A DNA stretch of 64,000 bases. Origin: Meandrina meandrites (Eukaryota > Cnidaria > Anthozoa > Scleractinia > Meandrinidae). This document shows positions 43,377 through 56,000 of this stretch, in pieces. Position numbers and translations under genes: made by a program. The DNA lies in NCBI GenBank assembly GCA_963693305.1, contig OY855913.1, positions 11,603,201-11,667,200 of the forward strand, in the 5' to 3' direction. Every line of letters starts with the position of its first letter. Position 1 is the first letter of the stretch. The notes beneath the pieces were generated by a model. The model saw only the letters and a program-made list of their open reading frames with translations, was not told the DNA's origin and did no database searches.

Positions 43377-46300
43377 ATGGCATTGGTTAATAGAGACAGT
43401 CAGTTAGCTGTCAGTGCGACACAGCAGCAGTCGACAGGAGAATCGGACAGAAAACGAAATGTCAAAGTACTTGATGAAGAAACTTACGTGCAGGTATGTA
43501 CAGCAAACAACACGATATACCCCGCCAAGATTGCAAAGATCTTAAACGCTGTTTTGGCTAATAAAATGTCAAAGAAGAACCTAAAATATTTTAACTTGCA
43601 GGGTAAATACGTTTTAAAAAAATTGCGAAAAGGAAGAACAAATCCTCGACAAACCCTCAAATTTAATATGTGGTGGTGTTTAATACTAGAGAGTTGCTCA
43701 GAGGCACTAACCCTTTAGGTCCCTCATGGCCAGGCACTCATAGGGAGCAAGTGCCGGGCCGCAAGGGACCTGGACCGTCTTAGAATCAGGCTAAACCACA
43801 GGGAGCCCGGACAAACTGTTTGTTTGCACATTAGCATTTTTGTGTATATTAGCATTTTTATAGCAAATGTATAGGATTTACTGAACGGCTCGCAGAATTG
43901 CGTGTAATAACGTAAAATATGAACAAATTACATAATAATTAAACTTAAGTTTATCTTACCAGTTTTGTGGTGTGGTTCTTTTGGCTTGAAATTGCGAATT
44001 TGAGCGGTTTGAAGGATTTCGCGTTTGCTGCTTTCTACATATATAATTATAACGAAAGGGTGGAAACTCCAACAGCTCCAAATTCTAACAGCTCCAGCGC
44101 CGAGGCGATTTTCGACCAGAAAATCCCATCGCACAGCTTTCAAACTGAGCAACATGTAAGAGGAAGGTTTGAGGAATCTTCTCGTATTGTTCGATCGAAA
44201 ATTCATCCAAACGGCCCAGAGCTAGCCTTCGAACAAAAACAGGTAACCAAAAATTTTAAGCCGTCCAAATGCGTAGCCACAAAAAGTTGTGCCGAAGGGA
44301 ATTTGCTATTCCCTAGCCTCTTTCCGATTGGACACAATTAAACAATGGTCGTTCAAGATTTCGTCCTGTGGATAGGTGGGCAAAATCAATACTCACTAGC
44401 ATGGGTAGTGTAAGGGTCCTTGGGTTGTGTCGGACTATTGACATCACTACCCATGCTAGTGAGTATTGATTTTGCCTTTGCCCACCTATCCACCGGACGA
44501 AACCTTGAACGACCATTGTTTAATTGTGTCCAATCGGAAAGAGGCTAGGGAATAGCAAATTCCCTTCGGCACAACTTTTTGTGGCTACGCATTCGGACGG
44601 CATAAAATTTTTGGTTACCCGTTTTTGTTCGAAGGCTAGCTCTGGGCCGTTTGGATGAATTTTCGATCGAACAATACGAGAAGATTCCTCAAACCTTCCT
44701 CTTACATGTTGCTCAGTTTGAAAGCTGTGCTATGGGATTTTCTGGTCGAAAATCGCCTCGGCGCTGGAGCTGTTCGAATTTGGAGCTGTTGGAGTTTCCA
44801 CCCTTTCGTTATAATTATATATGTAGAAAGCAGCAAACGTGAAATCCTTCAAACCGCTCAAATTCGCAATTTCGAGCCAAAAGAACCACACCACAAAACT
44901 GGTAAGATAAACTTACGTTTACTTATTATGTAATTTGTTCATATTTTACGTTATTACACGCAATTCTGCGAGCCGTTCAGTAAATCCTATACATTTGCTA
45001 TAAAAATGCTAATATACACAAAAATGCTAATGTGCAAACAAACAGTTTGTCCGGGCTCCCTGTGGCTAAACATTGTGCGAGTACACAAACAGGCTAATAT
45101 AAATTTCTGTTCAGTCTGTTGTTCATAAATTTCATGCTACAAACAACGACACTTATCGTAATAATTCGATTTAGTGTCCTTCCAATAAACGCCCCCTTCC
45201 GAATAAGCGCCCCCATTCGAATGTGTTTTTTGTAAATAAGCGCCCCTATTCCAATAAGCGCCCCCATTCTAATAAGTGCCCCCATTCTAATAAGCGCCCC
45301 CATTCTTACAGTTTTTGATATTGTTAGGTACCGTAGGTAAACTCATGAACATTCACCGTACCGTACATGTATATATTTACTGCTAAAATGAAGAATTCTT
45401 TTAAAAGTAACTGAGCTTTCAACTATTTGTTACTGTTACAGTTTCTGTTCTTGTAAGTTATTTTAATATTTATTAAAGTTTTGTTTTGAACATTTGGTTG
45501 TTTCTCAAAAAATTAAATAAGCGCCCTGTCCCGAATAAGTGCCCTGTTACAAATAAGCGCCCTCACTTGAGGTGCCAAAAGTAAATAAGCGCCCCGGGTG
45601 CTAAATTGAACATTATGGTAAATGAATGTACCATTTTATAACAACCAATGGATCAGTACATAGAGACAAAAAATCAAAGAAAACAGGCCCGTAGGGTGGG
45701 GGGGTTCAAAGGGTTCGAACGAACCCCCTAAAATTTTTGAAGTTGGCATTTTTGGGAGGTTGAAAAGATAAAAAAATTTTACACAAAACAAAAAAGACTG
45801 TGACCAGTTGATTGCACGGACAACTACTTTCTTTGCCAGGATTATCGGAAGAAGCCGCAACATTTTGGCACTGTATTGAGAAGTTCTAATCTTTTGGAAT
45901 GGTTCATTGATGTTCGTCTTGCTTTCAATCCTTGTTGTGGCGCCTGCGGCAATCAGAACTAGCATTAGGTGGCTGGATAAGCAAGCATGCGTATTTGTCA
46001 GAAACCAAATTTTCAAGATGGCGAAACTCAAGTCCAGCAGTTTTACTTCATCGGATCTGTGGCTATTTCATCTACCTGACACAAGGAGTTGAGGACCACC
46101 TCAGATTTTGCCTACAGATCTGTATCATGCATCTGACAGTATCGCTGCGTTATAATTCATTATCAATTTTGAGGGGAAGACACCCATGGATTAAATCACA
46201 CGTGCACATTGGAACAGTGATCAAGACAAGATTTTGGAATTGATTACAATGAAAATAATGAAAAATGTTATATATTCATAAAGTCCATAACTTACGTGAT

Positions 46301-49300
46301 TGCAAAATTTTTAGAAAGATTTATTTAAAACTCTACATTGAAAACAATGAGAGGAAAGAACATCGTTTTGTGGATTTCTGGACAAAGCTCTTAGTCTAAG
46401 ACAGTGTGTAAGCATTGCAAAATAATCCTAATCAAAATTTCTATAACAGGTATATAATTGTATAACAGGTCAGATAATTCATCATTCTTTCATTTTCTTG
46501 TCCACTCATCCACCCTGCATGTAATTTTAATATTTGTGTTTTGAAAACTGTCTAAATGCACACACCCAATGCATTCCCGAACATTTCAGATTTCTTTTGG
46601 AATGAAAATTGTTTTCCGAAGAGCTAATACTGAAGGAAAATGCATCCCACCTCAGAAATGATGTCAAAATGCAGGAAATGGCACTTGAGAGAACCTAAAT
46701 TTGCAAAATTTTCTGGGGGGGGGGGCATGCCCCCAGTACCCCTTAAATACTCGCGCCTTCGGCGCTGGTGTTAGCGTCTCCGGTGCTAAAAAATACCTCC
46801 CAAAAAATAAAAGAACCCCCCTCAACAGAAACCACCCTACGGGCCTGGAAAAGAGTTGGCATCAAAGAAGAACTATATAGTTTTTTTAATTTCCAAATCG
46901 GGTTCTTTACTTACCATATCAAGAGATATCAATTTTTTTGAAAGGTCTATCTTCCTGTTTCCAATCCTTTCTTCTGTACTCAGCTTTCAGGGTCTTCCAT
47001 TACAAAAATACTGCATTAGCAAGATTAAAACTGTACACAAGTAAAAAGCAGTGAATAGACTGAGAAGACCAATGCAGTTTTCCAACAACATTTTCCCACT
47101 TTTTTGTGTTGACTTCGAAACCATTTCATTTTCCTTTGTCCTTTGTTCGTGTTACTGTATGTTAATGTTCTTCCCACCTTTTGGCATGCTTTTATTTATT
47201 TCGCTATGTAAATTTCGTCTTGTACATTTCATGTTAAGTTTAGCTTATTAATTCACTTCAGTGTATCGCTTGCTGTCGCTTAGTCCACAAGTAATTTTGT
47301 TGGTTCCCCGAACCTCTTTCTTCAGCATTTGGTAAGCCGTCTTTGTTCATGTTTGTTCTTGTATTTCGTTTATTTATTCTGTTTTCTTCGGTCGGTTGCT
47401 GTATTGTAATTCGTTTTTTATTTATCCTGGGAATTTACTGTTTGTTCCATAAAGTCAATCCTTTTGCTGGACAAGTTATGTGTGATATCCTTCCTGTTTT
47501 TCGAAGCGGCCCTCCGCCTCTTCATGACCATATCTGCAGTTGTAAAACCAGGAATTTCAATAGCAATCATCAAGAGTCACTTTCTAATTGACAAGATATT
47601 TCAAGAATTACAAGAGATACTACCCATACTTTGCTTTGTTTTCATTCAAAGCGAAGCCACACTTGCCTTTCTTTCATGTACTCAACCCAAACTCCATGTT
47701 GCTTAAAATTGCTATTTTAAGCTCTGCTAATAAGTTTTCGGGGTGAGAAGGAGGGGGGAGGGGTATTGGCATTTTTGGATTTGACTGATACATGAGATGA
47801 AAGATGCAGAAGTCCAGCAACTTCAACTTTTCTAGTGGGATTTACATGTAACTTTGAATTGACCCAACTAATATTAAAAACAAAATAATTCACATCATGC
47901 CCCCAGGGGGGGTACTCGAAGTATACATGACGGGGGGGGGGGGGGTCCGACGGAGCTTCATATTGCAAACCCAAAAAAATACACTAGACTGAAATTTTAG
48001 ACCCAAAAAAATACCTGGCATGAAAATTTCCAACCCCCCAAAAATACAACACTTAAATACCTCATTGTACATTGTATTGTCTTCTTAATATTAACATTTT
48101 TTCTGGAACACATGTCGCTGAAAAAAAAAGGTGCAAATGAACATTTTTCTAATCCACTGATCGCAACCAAAACCCGAAACGAAAAGTTCACTCGGAGATA
48201 AGACCCAAAACAATAAGCATATTTTTTAAGACCTAAAAAAACATGTGACAGATTTCTAATACCGAGCGTGTAAATTTTCAACCCAAAAAAGTACGTCGGA
48301 CCTCCCCCCCCCATCATGTATACTTTGAGTACCCCCCCCTGGGATCATGCCATGCTAATTTTCTATTATCCACTGCAGATTTAAATACTCTAGAATGTCC
48401 CAGCCAGTAAAAAAGTTATTCAAATTATTAAATTTTTGTGCTTGTTTCCAACTGTTGGAAATTGGAAATTGTTTTTATTCCTTTTTAAGTCCAAACTATG
48501 AGATCAACTGAGTACAGTGTGTTAGCCTGAGCCTCAAAACATTGCCACTCTTTTCTCTTTGCAGTCACTGAATAAAATCATACAAAGAGACTTTTTTCCT
48601 GAGCTTCCAAAACTAAGAGCACAGCATGAGTATCTGGATGCTGTTGAACATAATGATGTCGAGAAATTAAGGGAAATATCAGCCAGATATCAAGTATCAC
48701 GCACACCAGCTGGTCATTTGGGTGAGTACACACTATTTCTGAATTCTCTTATTTCCAAGAGTAGTCAATTCCTAGTTTCTCCTTACAATTTCGATATAAT
48801 AATAATAATAATAATAATTATAAAAACAATATATAATTATAATAAAAACCTTCCCAAAATCCTTTGCAACTGAAAAATCGTCAATGCCAAATAACTTGGT
48901 TAGTTTGAAGCCAGCAGGAGTACAACGTCGTATAGAAATAACTCTTAACAATAACCACTTCTTGTATAAGACGTAGGGCGATGACGTCATTAGTCACGTG
49001 ACATTGCTCTCAAGTTCGTTTTTGTTCACTGTGACGAAGATATTTTGTTACTGAAAAAGCAGTCATTGCAGTTTGAAGCACATTGATGTGAGGCATTTCA
49101 GACTGCCCGGGTACCGAACAAAATATAAATATTAAGGGAGCTATGTACAATTTTCTAAAAGTGGGAGTCTGGGTACAAGTGCGTATCTGGCGTTGCACTA
49201 AATGTGAGGAAACAACAAATTACATGTTGGTAGATATTTATATGTTAAGTACATTTTTATCACTTTTATTGTTATGACGTCATCGGTCACGTGACCAGAA

Positions 49301-50003
49301 CGGACCGCATTTTTAAATTCGCTTGAAAACTTTTCTGGGATCTCCCTCTTAGGATTTTTTTAAGCGAAGTTGTAGATTTTTAAATAGTGTTTTTAAAAAT
49401 GGCCATTATTACTTTTTCCTAAAAACGTACGGCAGTAAAAAATACAATTGAAAAGTTTGTTGGCTTCCTACTCAGCGACCATTTGGGGTAGGAATAAAAG
49501 AAAATTTTGCCAAAGGCAGGAGTGCATGCTCTTTATGATGGCGTTGTCAGTTTTTTCTTATTTTAATTGCCTTTCGCGAGGATGGATTTAATTTCTTTCA
49601 GACGAAAGGAGTGGGACTGGGGAGATGTTAAGTAGCTGCCCCTCCCCTCCCCCCTACTGTGAGTCTCCCCAGCGGATTCCCCGTGGTCCGTATTGCGGGC
49701 TCATGACAAGAGCATTTTCAAAATGGCGTCTAATGGCGACTAGAAAAGGGAATCTAATGGAGTGAATTTGAGATATAGAGGACAGTTTTTCCGATGTTTT
49801 TCCTTCTTGACGCGATCAAAACGAGTCCCCAAACGTAGGGTATACCTCCTTTATTTGTATTCCCGATAAAGAAGAATATGGAATGAGTAGAAACGTGCGA
49901 AAACGTGGTTAACAGAAACTTACAGGGACCTGAGGTAAGCGTTTCTCATTGTACAATGATTTTTTTTAGACTGGTTAAAGCTTATGTCTTCGACGTTTAT
50001 CTT

Positions 50004-50075
<72 letters not shown>

Positions 50076-53000
50076 TGGGGAATGAAAACAACAACTGTCC
50101 CAGTGATCATTGGAGCTTTTGGGCTTGTCAAGAAGGGAACAGAAAACTACATCAGCAAGATCCCAGGCAATATTAGAATAACAGAGCTACAGAAGACCGT
50201 CCTCCTTGGAACTCACATACTTAGGAGGACCCTATCCATCAAGTAATCCAAGAGGAGGACTCTATCCATCAAGTAATCCAGCAGACTTATGACTGCCCTA
50301 GGCTCATGGATTGAACTCGGCACCATAAGTTAAAAATGGCAAGACTTTAAGGAATTATAGCAATAATAATAATAATAGTAGTAGTTAACAACTGCATTGT
50401 ATTGTATGGAAGACGGGTGCCTGAGATATCCAGGGGTCTCCACTGTGACAAGCTGGCCCCTAGACAGTATAATGCTCCCATTATGGCTGGCAATCCCCAC
50501 AACCCAGCCATGAGCCCCCACAGTGGAAAGGGGAGGGGAGGGTGGGGAAGAAGTCAATGAATGAGCCAAAACTGAGCTGAAAAGCACAAAAAAGCTCCAA
50601 GCCAAACCCTAGTACAATGCTGAAGCCATGTGGATATTGCTGGCTGGAAGTACCAGCTAGTTTTTGTTGTTAACTTTGTTAAATTGCATTTGACAGCATT
50701 ATAATAAGTGGCAAGATGATCAGAATAAAGATAAACTTTGTGCATTTTGTGAAACAGAAGTTGAATCCCTGAGCATTTATTTTCAATTACAGTTGCTTTC
50801 TACTTGACTTATTTAAGGTCATTCCTCTGTTTTGCATTGCGCATCCTTACTGCGCACGATTTCTTGCACCATTAATGTCACTGTTCCACATATTCACCTT
50901 GAGTAACGCAATATTCAGTAACGCAATAATAAAGACAACAACAACAAGATGGCGTAATAGGGGAAACACGGCTCTGTGGGAGGTAGTTCGCGACTTCGGG
51001 CTGTGCGTGGAAAAATAAAAGCCTCACTTATCTCCCCACAAACTTGGGGATTAGGATAAGAGTATTGGCAGAGCCTTACTTATCTCCCCAGCGCTGCACG
51101 GGCTGGATCGGACAAGATTCAGGCAAAGGTATAGAGTTGCAAGGCAAAATAATGCCAAAAGCTTGGGGGAAGTCGCTACGCAGACTTAACCAAACCACAA
51201 AGTGTGACCCATATTTATTTAAAGCTTAAAGCCCTTCTCCAAAGGGAGGGAGGGTGGGAAAAAATATGAATACAGCTCTAGAGCAAACGAGTGTTCGTGC
51301 AAGGACTGCTAGAATAATGAACTTGGATAGCAATCAGCTGCTTTTAAAGGCAAGACAATGTCTGTAAACACTACCAATAGGTGAGCTTGTACTATGAATT
51401 ACTTAGACATTGCGTGTTGAACTACCAGCTATGAATGAGAGCTTATGATACTTTAACCAATCCCAGAAGTGCTTACATTGCTACTGTGGTTGTACGTGCT
51501 ACATAAGATAAAATTCTAGACATGAAAGACAACTGTTCCGAGTCCTATGACTAGAAAGCATTTACTATTCATTATTACAGGAAAACAACATTGCACGCAA
51601 GCACCCCTGCGGCGTCACGCTCCATTAACTGCATTTTACTTATGTTTCTAAATGCTTGCTTAGCGCGCGCACATAAACAAAATGGCGGCTTTTTTCTATG
51701 CAACTTAGTCCGCGAGAGAAATAAATCGTCGATTTCTCGTAAACGAGTATGGGGACCTATCAAATTTTTCACGTATTTTGGGTGTAACGATGAAACTCTT
51801 TCTATAAAATGAATACAGATCAATTTCTATGTTTGAAAAAAAGATCAAGTGGGGCGCCGATTTGCACACTCAACTTTGCGTTGAAATTTTCGTAGAGATT
51901 TCTGCTCAGGAGTACCCAACGACACTTTCACTGGAAATTTAACATATGACTTCACTGTCACTGATTATGTGTTTTAATGTTAATTACAGTTAATAATTAA
52001 CTTTCCTGGGAAAAAAATATCCGCTCTGCACTGCCAGCAAGATGGACTTCATATTATAAAACTCCCAGCCAGATTTCATTAAAAAAATGAATACCGAGCC
52101 AGTAAATCAAAAATTAGTCAAATAGCCAGCCAGAATTGACTGTAACTTTTGATTGCCAGCCAGCAAGGCATTAGCAGGTGAAAACATTTTAACCAGCGTA
52201 TTGATCTGGATAAAACACAAACGCACTCTTTTTTGGCAACCATTCAAAAGCCTATCGTCTGATGACTATTTTTGGACATAAAATTTAATAAGCATTTAAT
52301 ATATTGTTATTTTCAGTTACACAAAGATCAGAATCTACGCCTTTGTTTTGTCAAGTCCACTAGCAATTCGTAACTTCTTAGCAAAGCTTTCATCTTAGGG
52401 GGGAAATGATCTCTTTAATTTCCACTTGTCGATTGCTTCTCTTAGGGCAAAAAATACGTTCACATTGTGATTCCTTTTCCATTGGTGCGAGCATAATCCA
52501 CTTTGTTCAAGGTTCCATCTCACATCTAAGATAACGTGAAGAGAGGATGTGAGATAGGGTACAAAAGAATGATTCTTCTAGAAAATCAAATGCAAGCTTC
52601 ACTGAGGGAATGTTTGTAAATAACAATTACTTCTATATAACGTGTAAGCATTAATAAAAGGGTATTATTTTTAGCCGGTCACTGGGAAAAGTTTTAAAGT
52701 TAAATTGCAACGTTTCACAGCAAAGTCCCGTCGTTATGTCAGGAGTCGTTCACCGCAAAGTTCACAAAGTTAATGCAAAAATTCGCAGCAAAGACCCGTC
52801 GTCATGTCAGGAGTCGTTCGCCGCAAAGTTCACAAAGCTAATGCCGGCAAAAGTTCGCAACAAAGACCCGTCGTTATGTCAGGAGTCGTTCACCGCAAAG
52901 TTCACAAAGTTAATGCAAAAATTCGCAGCAAAAACCCGTTGTTATGTCAGGAGTCGTTCACCGCAAAGTTCACAAAGTTAATGCAAAAGTTCGCAGCAAA

Positions 53001-56000
53001 GACCCGTCGTCATGTCAGGAGTCGTTCACCGCAAAGTTCACAAAGTTAATGCAAAAGTTCGCAGCAAAGACCCGTCGTTATGTCAAGAGTCGTTCGCCGC
53101 AAAGTTCACAAAGTTAATGCAAAAGTTCGCAGCAAAGACCCGTCATCATGTCAAGAGTCGTTCCCCGCAAAGTTCACAACGTTAATGCAAAAGTTCGCAG
53201 CAAAGACCCGTCGTCATGTCAAGAGTCGTTCACCGCAAAGTTCACAAAGTTAATGCAAAAGTTCGCAGCAAAGACCCGTCGTCATGTCAAGAGTCGTTCA
53301 CCGCAAAGTTCACAAAGTTAATGCAAAAGTTCGCAGCAAAGACCCGTCGTCATGTCAAGAGTCGTTCGTCGCAAAGTTCACAAAGTTAATGCAAAAGTTC
53401 GCAGCAAAGACCCGTCGTCATGTCATGAGTCGTTCACCGCAAAGTTCACAAAGTTAATGCAAAAGTTCGCAGCAAAGACCCGTCGTCATGTCAAGAGTCG
53501 TTCACCGCAAAGTTCACAAAGTTAATGCAAAAGTTCGCAGCAAAGACCCGTCGTCATGTCAAGAGTCGTTCGTCGCAAAGTTCACAAAGTTAATGCAAAA
53601 GTTCGCAGCAAAGACCCGTCGTCATGTCATGAGTCGTTCACCGCAAAGTTCACAAAGTTAATGCAAAAGTTCGCAGCAAAGACCCGTCGTCATGTCATGA
53701 GTCGTTCACCGCAAAGTTCACAAAGTTAATGCAAAAGTTCGCAGCAAAGACCCGTCGTCATGTCAAGAGTCGTTCACCGCAAAGTTCACAAAGTTAATGC
53801 AAAAATTCGCAGCAAAGACCCGTCGTCATGTCAGGAGTCGTTCACCGCAAAGTTCACAAAGTTAATAGCAAAGATTCGCATTAAAGAGTTAAGACCCGCC
53901 ATAGTTGTTACTTCGAATTGTGCGAGACTAGCCATTTCAAGCCATGTCAGTGCTGCGTGATTAGTACTTTTATGTCAAGGCGTGTCACGCGCCGGTTCCG
54001 TTTTGCAATAAAGAAGCAAAATAAGTTAGCAAGTTGAGGTTGATACGTATTCTACAAATATATTTTTCAAAGAAAAGCAAAAAAGTGACAACTCGTAAAT
54101 TTTGAAGTAAAACTTACCAATATGTTGGTTGTGTCTTTTTTTCATGACATCCAGTGGGTAAATGTCATGTACGCGCGGTTTGCGCAACCTTTTATTTCCC
54201 GCCAGAATTAAGATCGAAAGAAGAAGATGCTGAGTCTCATATTCACTGGACGAGAAACTTGCATTCGCAATCGTCTATACTTGCAATATATTGAATATGC
54301 CAGGAGGATGCGCAACCCTGGTAACGATACACTACAGTGGACACAGTGGAATTCGGCTTAACTGGAGAGCGCTACACTTCGCGCATTCCTCTTGGTAACG
54401 TTTGTAGAAATTGCTTTTTATCTGGCTACTACTGATGTCGATTTTTTTCTTGGGTCGCATATACGTGTACAGCTGTAACTTACCAAGTCGATTGTACGTT
54501 AGGCTTTGTTGCGGATAATCAATGATGTGTTTCACATAACAGAATCTCACGTTGTGCTGATACAAAAATGCCGGCTCAGACTTGATAGCGTTGCCAGGAA
54601 AAGAAACTATAATCATCGTTTTAAGGTCCCACAAATGCCTATAGGGGCAGTTTAATAAAGAAGATTTACTGAATGAATAACTACAATATAACCACGAACT
54701 GCAGCGACTGCGCGACAAAACAAACAGTTTCATGTCATATTTCCTGGCATGTGGTATAATGTCTTGCACAAGACTAAACGGAAAATTTTTTAGAGCAATG
54801 CTCGTCATGTTAAGTTTTTAATTGAAAGGACTGACATTAGTTAATTAACTTTTAGACAAATGGAGCAAAGGAATAGTACTTGTTTGAGGCTTGGCGGCCG
54901 CCTTCATATTTTTTCGGCTTGTCAGTGCCTTGTCACGCAATCCGGAAATTGAGTCACACACAGGAGTCCAACTTAGCCGGCAATGCAGCATTTTTTTCTA
55001 CTTCAAAATATCACCGTTTCAATTGACTTTACGATATATTTTCATCCCTTTCGATAACTTTTTATGTAGGAAGGAACATAAAAAAAACACACGTTGCAAA
55101 AAGTAATTTAACCGGAAATGTTTACTCAGCCAGATCTGTGAAGTGAAGTGAAGTGAATACTTTATTTACCCTCGGATTAGATCCTGTTTCAGAGAAATTG
55201 GAAGAATTTTTCGTAGGACCGTTTCTTTCGACCGCAGTAATTAGTTTGGAAGTCTCTCAGCCCATTCTGATTAACTCATTGCATATTTAAAAAGATGCGC
55301 ACCAAGAAACAGATGCAGAGTTTACAGAGTTTATCTGGCAGGCGCGCGCCTAAATTCAAACTGTAACGTACGTTACAGTTAATGCTAAATGAAAACGCGG
55401 GTTATCATCGGTTTTCATGGCTAAAGTTTTATGTTCATCATCTTGTCGCCGATCCATTTGTGTAAAGAGTTAAAATAAGAAAACTGCCTGCTAATAGCTA
55501 TTTCAGGTCGAATTAAATGACTCTTTCAATTTCCGATTTTGTTCTGCTCGAACACAAAATTATGGTCCACAATGAAAGCGCGTTCGACTCCTCCAGCAAA
55601 CGTTATCGAAACATTTGTTTCACTCAGGTGAAAACTATGCAAATTACCTTATAAACTGTACTTACAATCGGAGGCAGTTAAAAGACCGTACAATATACCG
55701 TGATACGCCCCTTGAATGACTTGAATCTCTATATTCCATCATGGCGGCAAGCTGAAAAGTTGAACAAGATATCAAAAGCCGTTAAAACTGCTCAAAGCTA
55801 TTTATTCAGCAGAGAGAGTGGACAACTAAATACTCACCAAGAGTGGAGCTGATTATCCTGTGCGTAGTTACTCCATAAAACGATAGATAAGCGGGTGCGA
55901 CATCTGCGACATGACTCTCGAAAATCCACGCATTCGCTTTTTGGGGCCGCTCGCGCTCGCTCGATCAACTGCTAAAATCATACACATGCTCGTATTACAC

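Noticed and set aside
43967..44341. 124-codon ORF in the left arm of the large palindrome, with a mirror ORF at 44655-44933
   Set aside because: Open on both arms because the arms are inverted copies. No known domain and no splice structure; treated as part of the element.
45094..45303. Repetitive MGALIRMGALIR peptide
   Set aside because: Produced by the AATAAGCGCCCCC iteration; no evidence of coding.
52736..53960. Repeat array considered as CRISPR or as a repeat protein
   Set aside because: The units are contiguous with no unique spacers, the period (68) is not a multiple of three, and the DNA is eukaryotic. It is a satellite.
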